Assembly: GCA_036873755.1 (NCBI GenBank)
Contig: JAVTVY010019556.1
Span: forward strand, 1-64,000
DNA from: Hanleya hanleyi
Lineage: Eukaryota; Mollusca; Polyplacophora; Lepidopleurida; Hanleyidae
Direction: 5' to 3'
Length of the DNA stretch: 64,000 bases
Shown here: in pieces, positions 23,531 to 32,533 of the stretch
Layout of the letters: every line of letters starts with the position of its first letter
Position numbering within the stretch: position 1 is the first letter of the stretch
Notes under the pieces: model-generated
The model's database searches: none
Told to the model about the DNA's origin: nothing
Seen by the model: the letters and a program-made list of their open reading frames with translations, nothing else
Position numbers and translations under genes: made by a program

Positions 23531-23890
23531 ACCCATGACTGGATGCCCCTTCACGAATGCTTCACTTTGATACCTCACTCGACCCAATCGAACCATGCAG
23601 CGTATTTGAAGTCTGGGGACTACTTTTTCTCCGCGGAAGCTTTTTCCAGCGACCGCATCACCACCAGACCGCATCACCGCGGAAGAATACATGCCCAGGG
23701 GCCCTTTGCCGGAACTATAGTGACCTTGAGCTGGTGGCGCCCCCTATATTGGAACTCTCCTGTGTTGGAGGTAGCTTTCGGTCTCTTTGGGGAGATGGCG
23801 GGGAGTTCCCTATACCTTTAACCTGGAAAAGAGGGCACCAAGAGTTATCTCCCTGGAAAATATGAGGCTTGCGGTCCTTACTATACTACT

Positions 23891-25060
23891 GCCCCGGAAG
23901 CTCCGGGGTCCTAGATAGCCGGAGATGCGTTCTAACCGTTTTCCCGGAATTAAATCTGAATATAATATATGCAGATTTAGGGTTATATTATACAGCTCTG
24001 GGACCCTTAGATGACCTGAGATGCATTCTGATCGATTTCCAAAAATTAAACTAACACATCATTTGTCAAATATCAGTATTATATTTTATTCTTTTGTCAT
24101 CTTGAAAACACAATAATAATGATTTGGGCCGATATACCTAGTAGACTAACCGCAGTGGCGTCGGAACGTAATTGAAAGTAGTGGGATGGGGGGGGGGGCA
24201 TTATCACAGCCCAACAGGCGGAGGTCCAGGGGCCGCCTAGGCCCCGGAAGCTCCGGGGTCCTAGATTGCCGGAGATGCGATCTGAACGTTTTTCCGGAAA
24301 TAAAACTGATCATACTGCATTCACATTTATGATTCTATTTTCACGATTTTATTTTAGCAATTATAAGCATGCATCGATATTGAAAAAACCCCACCCCATG
24401 CCTGCATCCATTTGACGTTCTAGTTATATTTAAAACATACAAAACGATGACTTTTAGTTCTTGGGAGAGAAACCAATATGCCTACCGATACGATTCATTC
24501 ACACAAAGATAAAACAAGGAAATCCTCACAGCCCAACAGGTGAGGGTCCACGGGCCCCTTAGGCCTCGGAAGCTCCGAAGTTCCAGATTTCCAGAGATGC
24601 ATTTTAAACGTTTTCCCAGAAATAAATTCGAACATAATGTATGCAGATTCATGGTTCTATTTTCACGTATGTTTCGCATTTGTAAGCACTCATCGATATT
24701 GAAAAAATCATACTTCATGCCTGAATCCATTTGCCTTTCTAGTTATATTTAACACATAAAAAATAAACACGTAAAAAACGATGAGCTTTACATCATGGAA
24801 CATTAGAACCAATATGATAGTGATTCATTTACACAAAGCTAAAATGAGCGATCCTCAAAGCCGGACAGGCGAGGGTCCAGGGGCCGCCTAGGCTCCGGAA
24901 GCTCCGGGGTCTCCGGTTGCCGGAGATGCGTTTTACGCGTTTTCCCGGAAGCAAATCTGAACACAATGTATATAGATTTATGGTTCTATTTTCACATTTG
25001 TTTCATGACTGTGAAAATTAAACTTTTACTGAAAATATCACAATAACACTTGTGTAGAAT
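23891..25060. repeat. ~330-bp tandem repeat array flanking palindrome 1
   Basis: Four diverged units start near 23891, 24240, 24550 and 24890 with CCGGAAGCTCCGGGGTC (self-complementary GGAAGCTCC core), GCCGGAGATGCG and CGTTTTCCCGGAA, then AT-rich sequence with GGTTCTATTTTCAC. Palindrome 1 ends inside the first unit. Confidence 0.75.
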
Positions 25061-26205
25061 ATCAAACTTTGTATCATGGACTATATCTCGTGGCCCTGGT
25101 GAAATACTGACTAGAAAAATGAAACTAATATCACTCCTCATTCTGGAAATTAAAACGTGGCTATGGTAAAATACTGACTAGGAAAAAAATTAAAGTGATT
25201 TCCGGAAATGAAATATCACGAATGTAGTATAGCCTTCAGCAAAGCTTACATATACAACATTCAGTAGGCTGCCGATCCTTCATCATCAAATCCACACGCA
25301 TCAAGCAGAAGGAAAAAAGCACACGAGTCCGTGTTGATGATTAATTGAATAGTAAATTCGCCTGCTACTTGCTATACGGTACCAAAGTTGACTGGAAGGT
25401 CAACTGGACCTTGGTTGATAAACCGTTACAAACGTGCAAAGCACTCATGAGAGCTCTTAAGGGAGTAGGCCTAGAGGACGTTCATTTCCCTGATATGGGG
25501 CTACAACATGGTGATTTGTCAAATTTTCCAAAACAAATTGAATTTCCAAACAAAGTACCCAGACATCTCGAAATGGGGAAAAAGTCAACAAAAGACAACA
25601 GAACCATTTATGCGTTTTACTGGTGGTTCGATAGTGTGATAGGACTGGCGAAAAAAATGGCATTTTAGATTCAACGGTAGGAAGGTGTAAAGTGGCCCGG
25701 AGGTTGAAAGTTATTCCTCTGGAATCCCCCAAAATTCGCTCTAATTCACTTTCAATAAAGAGGAAACTTGTAAATGGCTAATAAATGAAACTTCAATAAT
25801 ATTCCCCACACCCACCCCGATTCCACGCCCCCACCCCTCCTGGAAATAGGACTGAAAAGGCTCAGTTTATCGGTTATACAGCTGATATTTTCTAAGAAAG
25901 TATGGTGTCCCCCTGTTTTTATTACATATTCAACAAGCACTATATGTGTTTAGTAATATATAGCAAAATGGTGAAATTTGACATTGGGAAGTTTGATCTA
26001 TTGAGCATAAAATAAGAAAATATTATTCAGTATTATGGCTTTGAAGTGGTATACATGCATTTGGCTACCATATTTTTTTAATGAGTATGGTGACCCACTA
26101 TGTTTTTTTCCGTGGATCATCTTCTCTTATCCTGATGAAAAAATACTGAAATTTAAAAAAAAATTCAACCTCTAGAAATGAACGTCCTCTACTCCCTTAA
26201 CAGCA
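25061..26205. other. Host flank left of the Polinton, no gene recognised
   Basis: AT-rich. An open frame of 107 codons at 25345-25668 has no recognisable domain. A ~27-bp inverted pair around GGGAGTAG/CTACTCCC with GAGGACGTTCATTTC links 25468-25492 with 26172-26200, so the Polinton landed beside a small fold-back. Confidence 0.4.
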
Positions 26206-26211
26206 GCCATT
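26206..26211. repeat. Polinton target-site duplication, left
   Basis: GCCATT precedes the terminus AGTAGTATACATTGGGC and is repeated immediately after the right terminus at 42421-42426. Six-bp duplications are the hallmark of Polinton/Maverick integration. Confidence 0.9.
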
Positions 26212-26554
26212 AGTAGTATACATTGGGCATTAACCCTCAACTTGACCTAAAAAATTTGCATATCACGTGACCTTTGACCTTTGCGTCAGCCAATCAGAAG
26301 CGAGTATTTTGACCTCGTCGTGTATTCTTCCGCGGTGAGATGTGTATGACGTCACTTCCGGTCTGCGTAAATCGGGCGTGACCTATGCGTGTACTGACTT
26401 GTATTTGGGGTTTTTGCATCACGGGGAGATCACGTGATAGTTCAAGGTCATATTGAATGATAGGAATGCATGTACTGACCTGTTCATCCGGGGTTTACAT
26501 CCGGGGACTTACATCCGGGTCCTTTAGCTGTGTGTTCCATGCGGGTTCACACAT
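26212..26554. repeat. Polinton left terminal inverted repeat
   Basis: Matches the reverse complement of 42068-42420 with few differences up to GGGTTCACAC. Contains TGACCTTTGACCT (26268-26280), TGTATTCTTCCGCGGTGAGA, CACGTGATAG and repeated CATCCGGGG motifs. Confidence 0.9.
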
Positions 26555-26701
26555 TGATGGGAAACTCTTATGTTCATTCTACTGTTAATAAATATTAGAA
26601 ATTCAACTAATGTGTGTCAGTGTTCACTCTATGCAGGGGAAGGTGTGGGAGTTGGTGTTGTGCTTTTTAGTTAGAAAGTTCCTCTTGCGCAAGTATGGGT
26701 T

Positions 26702-26717
26702 GGCCCTGCAAAGGGCC
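26702..26717 (-). terminator. Histone-type 3' stem-loop after the RING gene
   Basis: The minus strand reads GGCCCT-TTGC-AGGGCC (6-bp stem, 4-nt loop), preceded by TAAC and followed by AACCCA. This matches the replication-dependent histone mRNA 3' element (six-base stem, U-rich four-base loop, ACCCA flank) except for TTGC instead of TTTC in the loop. It lies 30 nt after the stop codon, the usual distance in histone mRNAs. Purine-rich CAAGAGGAA follows ~18 nt later, where a histone downstream element would sit. Confidence 0.7.
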
Positions 26718-26747
26718 GTTAGGGAGTACAGAGGGTTGGTCATCAGT

Positions 26748-27416
26748 TTACGACCGGTAGATTCTTTTCACTCTAGATACGTTTCCCCGACATACAGGGC
26801 ACCGTAAAGCCACATGAAAGTCTCCTGTGTCTGGGCAGTCGCAGAACTCCGCATTGGTTAAGAAGCTTAGAAGACAAGGACCACATACGGCTAGGTGTCC
26901 ACACGGGGAAAAGGCGTACCCCGTCTCAGCGTCCTGACAGATGGTGCATGTAGATTTCCTTATCTCGTTAACCAGTCGGAAGCGTAGTTTAGCCTTCTCC
27001 TCTTCCACGTCTTGAAGATGTTGTCTTAGCTGTACCAACTGGGTCCCCTCGGGTGGTGATGTGGTAGCCGTCGTTGTGGTAGCAGCTGTAGTTGCTGGTG
27101 GGCTGCGTGTGTTTAACCATCCTATTTGTGGACGATGTGGCGTCTGTACATCTTCTTCGTCTTCATCTATGTCTGTAATATCATCGTCGTCCGCATCCAG
27201 AGTGTCGGCTATCTGTATATCTTGTCGTCTGCTCAGTTCCCGCAATTCTCCGTCCCGAGTGAGTACTCGATTGATCGGGGGCATTAGTCTAGCATCATGT
27301 AGTCCCTGCGCCAGGGCTTGGTCCCTCACAGCGCCAGCCTGTGTAGCGTTATGACTTTGGACCAAAGCTTCATCAGTCGTGTTCATTGCGTCGAACAGTG
27401 CACGTCTAGCAGCCAT
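26748..27416 (-). CDS. RING-finger protein, putative E3 ubiquitin ligase
   Basis: Intact 222-residue frame. Residues ~1-90 are polar with an acidic stretch (DADDDDITDIDEDEED). A Thr-rich low-complexity stretch follows at ~105-122 and a helical, probably coiled-coil segment at ~125-153. A C-terminal RING starts CTICQDAETGYAFSPCGH and continues with CGPC and RCPVCRG. Cys/His spacing is like the RING of IAP-type ligases, but no BIR domain is present. Such ligases transfer ubiquitin to host or viral targets; a role against host defence or cell death is inference only. It is divergent from the plus gene at 28617 and shares its start region through a large inverted repeat. AATAAAAAGCGGG ~40 nt upstream may be its TATA element. 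A histone-like stem-loop follows the stop. Confidence 0.85.
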   Translation of the reverse strand: MAARRALFDAMNTTDEALVQSHNATQAGAVRDQALAQGLHDARLMPPINRVLTRDGELRELSRRQDIQIADTLDADDDDITDIDEDEEDVQTPHRPQIGWLNTRSPPATTAATTTTATTSPPEGTQLVQLRQHLQDVEEEKAKLRFRLVNEIRKSTCTICQDAETGYAFSPCGHLAVCGPCLLSFLTNAEFCDCPDTGDFHVALRCPVCRGNVSRVKRIYRS

Positions 27417-27994
27417 GATGTGGTTGGAATGAATGTGTGTAGCAGACGACCGACAGCCCGCTTTTTATTCTCTACCGTAGAGAACCCGACTAAGGGCGCG
27501 CGGACGTCAGCGAAATCTGTCTAGACATCATGGCCAGAAAGAAAAGACAAAATGATCTGTGCTTTCTGCAAGATTTGGAAGCGGGCTAAATTTTTAATAA
27601 ACACGAGTTGAGATCTAAAACAATTTTAAATTTATAGCTTGGCATGTTATCGTGTAACCCTGAAAATTTCATAGAGCTAACGGCCGCATAAATAAATTTT
27701 TTTTCTTCATTTTCCACGTTTCAAAGGCCCAATTTCACCTGCACGACTGTGTTAAAAGTAGGGTAAACTTGAAATAAATGGACTTACGGCTCTTAAAACA
27801 CTTTAGGTGTTGCCCCTTACCACGTTAGTGTGTCATTCTAAAAAAATTCGGGAGGTTTATAGATGGAGAAATGTGATTTTTTTTTGTTTCCATCCCTCTA
27901 GTGTGAAAACAACCATTGACACCCATAGCTGTATTCGGCCCCATACTCTAAACAGTTTCCATCACGCAGCGATCACGTGAACACTACATGTACA
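27403..27994. repeat. Internal inverted repeat of the Polinton, left arm
   Basis: Reverse complement of 28074-28640 with substitutions and small gaps. The arm runs from the first codons of the RING gene through its whole upstream region. Contains GGCCATGATGTC, AAAATGATCTGTGCTTTCT and GATCACGTGAACACTACATG. Confidence 0.9.
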
Positions 27995-28073
27995 GGTCAT
28001 TTTGAATGATAGGAATGCCTGTATCTATTTATTCATCCGGGGACTTGTTTACATCCGTGTACATACGGATCCT
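27995..28073. other. Centre of the Polinton internal palindrome, resembles the terminal repeat
   Basis: A 79-bp spacer containing GGTCATTTTGAATGATAGGAATGC and TTCATCCGGGGACTT. Nearly the same order (GATCACGTGA, GGTCATATTGAATGATAGGA, CATCCGGGGACTTACATCC) occurs in the terminal repeats at 26430-26530. The centre therefore looks like a relic of terminal-repeat sequence. Confidence 0.7.
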
Positions 28074-28640
28074 TGTACATGTAGTGTTCACGTGTTCGCT
28101 GCGTGATGGAAACTGTTTAGAGTATGGGACCGAATACAGCTATGGGTGTCAATGGTTGTTTTCACACTAGAGGGTTGGAAATAAAAAAAATCACATTTCC
28201 CCATCTATAAACCGCTCGAATTTTTTTACAATGACACACTAACGTCGTAAGGGGCGACACCTAAAGTGTTTTAAGAGCCGTAAGTCCATTTATTTCAAGT
28301 TTACCGTACTTTTAACACAGCCGTGCAGGTGAAATTGGGCTTTTGAAACGTGGAAAATGAAAAAAAATAAATATTTATGCAGCCGTTAGCTCTATGAAAT
28401 TTTCAGGGTTACACGATAACATACCAAGGTATAAATTTAAAGTTGTTTTAGATCTCAACTCGTGTTTACTAAATATTTAGTCCAAATCTTGTAGAAAGCA
28501 CAGATCATTTTGTCTTTTCTTTCTGGCCATGATGTCCAGACAAATTTCGCTGACGTCCGCGCGCCCTCAGCCGGGTTCGTCGGTCGTCTGCTACACACAT
28601 TCATGCCAACCACTTCATGACTGATGCTAGACGAAGCAAC
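28074..28640. repeat. Internal inverted repeat of the Polinton, right arm
   Basis: Mirror of 27403-27994. It lacks the stretch that on the left contains AATAAAAAGC upstream of the RING gene. It ends within the first codons of the plus-strand gene at 28617, where GATGCTAGACGAAG mirrors GCTGCTAGACGTGC of the RING gene. Confidence 0.9.
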
Positions 28641-29039
28641 ATGCAATATCTATACGAAGCAACGGGTGAATTGATTGATATCGAAGTTTCGCAACAACAT
28701 CAGCAATATCTTGACTACACAACAGGTGAATTCGTCGACACCCAAGTGACTTCACAAGACAATAGTACCAACGAGGGTTGGCTGGAGGAGATTATAGACA
28801 ATCTGTTGAGAGAAGAAGACAAAGAACAGACGGTGGACACCAAGCGTTATGTGCCTGCTGTATCAGCAAACTTGCAGGGAGAGCCACACCATGTTGCATA
28901 CCCGTCCCGTGTGCACTCGTCCCGCTAGGATGTCCCCTATGCGCCAAGAGACAACTGCTCCAATCGTTGTAATCATTACAACTCATACGGCCCTTATCAG
29001 GGCCACCCATACCCCCCGAAAGAGGAGCTTTCTAACTAA
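28617..29039 (+). pseudogene. Unknown Polinton protein, Tyr/Gln-rich, one nonsense codon
   Basis: Open for 103 codons from ATG 28617 to TAG at 28926-28928, then the same frame stays open for 36 more codons to TAA at 29037. The N-terminus has two similar units, YLYEATGELIDIEV and YLDYTTGEFVDTQV, so it arose partly by internal duplication. The segment after the TAG is rich in Tyr, Asn, Pro and Gly with a CSNRCNHY motif, consistent with the same protein. No family recognised. Its first codons share ancestry with those of the divergent RING gene. Confidence 0.55.
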
Positions 29040-29365
29040 AAAGCACGAGCTCCTACACCTTGCATACACCTAGGTAAATAACACCTAGTGAATGGGAACT
29101 TCCTACTAACACTACCACCCACTATTACTATGAATGTATAAGTTACACAGTAATATGCCAGTCTGATAGATACACCGAGTAGTCCCGGAAAAAAACGAGT
29201 GTAAACGCCCACGCGGTCGTAAATTAGCACATGGGTCATGGTACACTTTGAAGGGTATGTTGTGTTGGGATTGTCATAGAATGCACTCTATTTGAATGTG
29301 TTTTTTTTAGGTGCTGGAGATTGGCAATCATCATCGAATATGAAGGACGGTAGAAGGATTGGGTT

Positions 29366-29381
29366 GGCCCTGAAAAGGGAC
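29366..29381 (-). terminator. Histone-type 3' stem-loop, second downstream copy
   Basis: The minus strand reads GTCCCT-TTTC-AGGGCC, flanked by CTAAA on the 5' side and AACCCA on the 3' side. The loop TTTC and both flanks match the histone mRNA consensus; one stem pair (T-C) is mismatched. It lies ~180 nt downstream of the stop at 29561. Confidence 0.7.
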
Positions 29382-29501
29382 TTTAGGGTAACTTGGAGAG
29401 TGAAGAGATTGGTAAGCATAGAGGAGAGGAGATTGACATGGTGAGTCTGATGTCAAATTGAAATGTGGCAGATTAAAAAGTCCCCTTTCGAAGGACTGGT
29501 T

Positions 29502-29516
29502 GACCCTGAAAGGGAC
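29502..29516 (-). terminator. Histone-like 3' stem-loop after the acidic-protein gene
   Basis: The minus strand reads GTCCCT-TTC-AGGGTC, flanked by CAAC and AACCAG. Same pattern as at 29366 with a loop one base shorter, 44 nt after the stop codon at 29561-29563. AAAGGGGAC follows as a possible downstream purine element. Confidence 0.55.
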
Positions 29517-29560
29517 GTTGACACGTTTTTTTATCCAGTTGTCTCTGGAGGGGGGCTTGC

Positions 29561-29895
29561 CTATCTGCCCCCGGGCTGTTGTTGTTGTTGGGAGGGAGCT
29601 GCCTGGCGTTCTTCCTCCAGGGCGTCCACGTCTATAATCTCGGGGACGACTGGTTGGGGCTGTTGTAGCAAATCCTCTAAGGCGTCCAACAAGTCTTCGC
29701 CATTTAAGTTCGTGGGCGCTCTGGTAATGAGGTGGTGTAAATCCGACGGCTAGCGGCGTCATGTTGGGTCATGTTGGTGTTCTCCCGGGTCCATGTCTTT
29801 ATTTCTTGGAGCCAAAACTCTTTGACCGCATTGGCCAACGCTTTTCTCTCCTCTCGTTCTCTCTTCCATGTTGTCGCGCCTTTGCTGGTGGACAT
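29561..29895 (-). pseudogene. Small unknown Polinton protein with acidic/Gln-rich tail, frameshifted
   Basis: The minus-strand frame from ATG 29895 (an in-frame ATG also at 29916) encodes a basic helical N-terminus (KREREERKALANAVKEFW) and is open to ~29705. The likely continuation, DALEDLLQQ and an acidic stretch ending in a poly-Gln/Pro tail with stop at 29561-29563, lies in another frame, so a frameshift is inferred near 29740. No family recognised. The upstream CCAAT cluster and downstream histone-type stem-loops make this the gene most suggestive of S-phase expression. Confidence 0.5.
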
Positions 29896-29989
29896 CTTGG
29901 CTACTCTGTTGTTCATGGTGAGGTCTTTGCAATACAAAAGATTGTGATTGAATGCACTTTTCCCGCTTCGTTCGGGGTTGATATGCTGA

Positions 29990-30300
29990 ATGTGATGGAA
30001 CTCCATTGGCTGTCTAAAAGGCGCGAACCTCATCGATTGGCTCTTCTTCGGGCAAATCCATTGGTTAAAATAAAGGATATTCATTGGTCCAAATGCCGTA
30101 GTTGCACACGGCCCACCATTACACTAGAGCTTTCAATAGCGATTTCCTAGGTTAAATTGAAGTCCCATACAATACCCCAGGATGATATCGATTGGCTGTC
30201 TAAGACCGGCTTAGCCCACTCATTGACTCTTGTTCAGGCTTACTCATGGGTTGAAATAATGGACGTTCATTGGTCCAAAGGGTTGGCTACAGTCTTGCTG
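29990..30300. promoter_or_regulatory. CCAAT-box cluster in a duplicated divergent promoter
   Basis: Two diverged ~110-bp repeats (29995-30100 and 30180-30285) each contain ATTGGCTGTCTAA, TTGACTCTT or TTGGCTCTT, GGTT(A/G)AAATAA and TTCATTGGTCCAAA. Together they give at least five ATTGG (CCAAT on the minus strand). Multiple CCAAT boxes are typical of NF-Y-driven histone promoters. The cluster lies between the minus gene at 29895 and the plus gene at 30622. Confidence 0.65.
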
Positions 30301-30478
30301 GGTGAACGCCAGAATCCCATTTTTTGCACCAAGGTGTGACTAGCAAAAAGCCTAGGTTAAATGAATTCCTAACCCAATAACATTACACCACCGAATGATC
30401 ACGGACTTTCACGAAGGGTGGGAAGCTATAACGTGTACGGACTATAATTATACCAAGAGGACGTCTTCACATGGATTA

Positions 30479-30586
30479 GTATAAAAGCGCATTTCGACCC
30501 CTATTGACCTTGCGGGGCAATGCAACTACTGACTCGTGTACAAGTGCATTTCGAGCCCTATTGTCCCTTAACCTACTCTATATAGA
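30479..30586 (+). promoter_or_regulatory. TATA elements upstream of the PC4-like gene
   Basis: AGTATAAAAGCGCATTTCGA (TATAAAAG at ~30479) is followed ~60 bp later by a diverged repeat, TGTACAAGTGCATTTCGAG, and then CTATATAGA at 30578-30586, 36 nt upstream of the ATG at 30622 in an ACCACCATGG context. Confidence 0.65.
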
Positions 30587-30621
30587 CAGACCTCTCTAGC
30601 CGTTTCTTTTCATTCACCACC

Positions 30622-31300
30622 ATGGCAGAGAGCGGAACAGAGCTTGCGTTATCCAACTGACGTCCGACGTCTACCTCATCGTCAATGACGATCACCTGGA
30701 GCTGGTCCAAGACGCACCGCAGAAGGTGAAGATTTTGTTATCGCTATCAGGCTGGACTCTATTGACACGATTGTTACAGGGAAAAGAGCCCGAAAGGGAG
30801 TTCATGCACGTGGAAGTCGATGTGCACATACGCACTGCTGGAGAGGATTCTTTTTTTCCCGGTTGGAACAGCGTGGGGTACCCATATCACACTCTGTCCA
30901 CCCTTATGGATGGCACTGAAAGATGTACTCCCCGAGGTGGATGACTTACTACACCCCGAGGTGAAAGAAGGGACTGTGGTGGAGGCTTACACCTGGCTGC
31001 ACCCTATTGTTGTACTCCAAACGAGTGGACCTCATCGATAGCGGACTTAGGTGTTGGTGTACGCCTGAACCCAAAGCGCACGTCTCTTTGTCACCGGAAG
31101 GATGGACTACCTTGAAATGGGTGTTGTTGGGTGACCTCGACGGCGATAGCATTCACCTGTGTGACGACGTCTACATTTTCCGCGGCTCCTTTTTCGCTCG
31201 ATTCATCTGTCTGAACGACGGTGGTTTTTCCCTGGACCCCGATCTATGGACGGCTTTGGAACAAGTAGTCCCCATTGTCGATGAGGTACTATATCTATAG
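30622..31300 (+). pseudogene. Duplicated PC4-like protein, frameshifted
   Basis: The ATG at 30622 is followed by a frameshift within ~12 codons, with more changes near 30830-30870 and 31000. Two similar modules are visible: GWTLLTRLLQG followed later by LWMALKDVLPEVDDLL, and GWTTLKWVLLGDLDG followed by LWTALEQVVPIVDEVL. The pattern L-W-x-A-L-x-x-V-x-P-x-V-D at a domain end resembles the PC4/Sub1 single-strand DNA-binding coactivator fold. A DNA-binding role in replication or transcription is plausible but rests on pattern only. It precedes integrase by 31 nt in the same direction. Confidence 0.5.
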
Positions 31301-31331
31301 GGGCCACACAGTCTAGAGCGTCAGTCGCATC

Positions 31332-32489
31332 ATGAAGCGAACCCGGTGGGACATCCAGCGGGAGACCCGTAGGGCGACCCGTAGGGAAACCCGAAGGGAA
31401 ACCCGAAAGGATAAGGGTACAACACATGTGGATAAGGTGTTAACGGAATTGTATTACAATCCAGACAGTCCAGCCGCTTATAGCGCTGTGGGAGCGCTCG
31501 CTCGAGCTGCGCAGTCCCAAGGCATCAGTCGAGCTGAAGTTCGCGAATGGTTAAAAACCCAAGACACTTATAGCTTACATCGAGCAGCCCGACGGCATTT
31601 TCGCCGTAACCGAGTCATCGTAGGAGGCATAGACGCACAATGGCAGACAGATTTGGTCGATATGAGTCGATTTGCTACCCACAATGATGGACATCGGTAC
31701 ATGTTGATCTGTATCGATATTTTATCCAAGGTCGCATGGGTGGTACCCATCCGGACCAAAACAGAGGAGAATCTTGTACAGGCGTTCCGGCAGATTTTCA
31801 AGACAGATCGCAAACCTCTCTATTTGCAAACGGATGAAGGCACAGAATTTCTCAATCGACACTTTCAAGCCTTTCTCAAGAAACAGAAGGTGTTTTTCTT
31901 CCATACGTACAACGAAGCCAAAGCCTCTGTGGTGGAACGGTTCAATCGGACCTTGAAAAGTCGGATGTACAAGTATTTTACAGCCAAAAACACCCGACGG
32001 TACATCGATGTGCTACCTCAACTGGTTCGAGGGTACAATCGAGCCTATCATCGCAGTATCCAACGGGCGCCCATCGATGTGACGGAACGCAACGAACATC
32101 AAGTGCGCCGTACGCTCTACTCACCTCCTGAAGAAGGGTCTTCACCCCGTTACAAACGCGGAGATGTGGTACGGATCAGTAAAGTCAGAGGTCAATTTGA
32201 GAAAAGTTACTTGCCCAACTGGAGTGATGAGCATTTTGTCATTGCTCGCCATAGTCCCCGAAACCCAAACGTCTATCAACTGGAAGATCTACACGGAGAA
32301 ACACTGCAAGGCACGTTTTACGAGGTAGAATTACAACCGGTCGTAAAAACACAGAAAGACTACTACACGGTGGAGGAGATTTTGAAAACGGAACGTCGAC
32401 GTGGTATCCCCTATCATTTCGTCAAATGGCAAGGTTGACCCAGTTCGTTTAATTCTTGGGTCTCTGCCCGTGACATGAAACGGATATAA
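31332..32489 (+). CDS. Polinton integrase (retroviral-type rve with chromodomain)
   Basis: Open 368 codons from ATG 31332. An Arg-rich N-terminus (repeated ETRR) precedes a DDE core: TDLVDM (first Asp), QTDEGTEF (second Asp) and VVERFNR (Glu), all catalytic residues present. The neighbouring TLHRAARRHFRRNRVIVGGI-like segment is typical of Polintons. Residues ~275-330 are SH3-like. The C-terminus enters a chromodomain (YYTVEEILKTERR, YHFVKWQG) that a TGA at 32436-32438 cuts; the same frame continues 16 codons (SWVSARDMKRI) to TAA at 32487. The enzyme inserts the element and makes the 6-bp duplication seen here. The terminal stop would remove only the end of the chromodomain. Confidence 0.93.
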
Positions 32490-32491
32490 AT
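32485..32491 (+). promoter_or_regulatory. TATA box overlapping the integrase end
   Basis: TATAAAT overlaps the distal integrase stop (TAA 32487-32489) and lies ~45 nt before ATG 32534. It suggests a separate late transcript for the virion-gene cluster. Confidence 0.55.
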
Positions 32492-32533
32492 TCTACCTCA
32501 CGTCTCCTACAGCCTTCAGTCTAGGGTTGTACC

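Larger units (their letters stand above)
11337..23890. mobile_element. Giant palindrome 1: fold-back Polinton-related element
   Basis: The left arm (~11341-16127) is mirrored by the right arm (16150-23890) across a 22-bp spacer. From the outside in, both arms hold a terminal block, 154-bp repeats, ~170-187-bp repeats, TGACGTCA-rich repeats and zinc-finger/polymerase-N genes. The right end, read inward, is AGTAGTATAGTAAGGACC, sharing AGTAGTATA with the Polinton and palindrome 2. The left end has lost the first ~9 bases and no target duplication is visible. Arm-specific changes: 1.7-kb insertion in the right arm, ~1.2-kb deletion in the left arm, and ~180 bp missing near the centre on the right. 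No integrase, capsid or complete polymerase is present, so movement would need help. Confidence 0.85.

Noticed and set aside
11337..23890. Palindromes as assembly or chimeric-read artefacts
   Set aside because: The arms differ by many substitutions and by arm-specific insertions and deletions, and palindrome 2 has a target duplication at its outer ends. An artefact would give identical arms. Long-read confirmation would still be useful.
25345..25668. 107-codon frame left of the Polinton as a host gene
   Set aside because: No recognisable domain, no promoter or splice evidence, within AT-rich repeat-like sequence.
29331..29762. 143-codon minus frame rich in Arg/Pro
   Set aside because: It overlaps the acidic-protein gene in another frame and runs through the stem-loops; composition looks like a shadow of the poly-Gln/acidic coding sequence.
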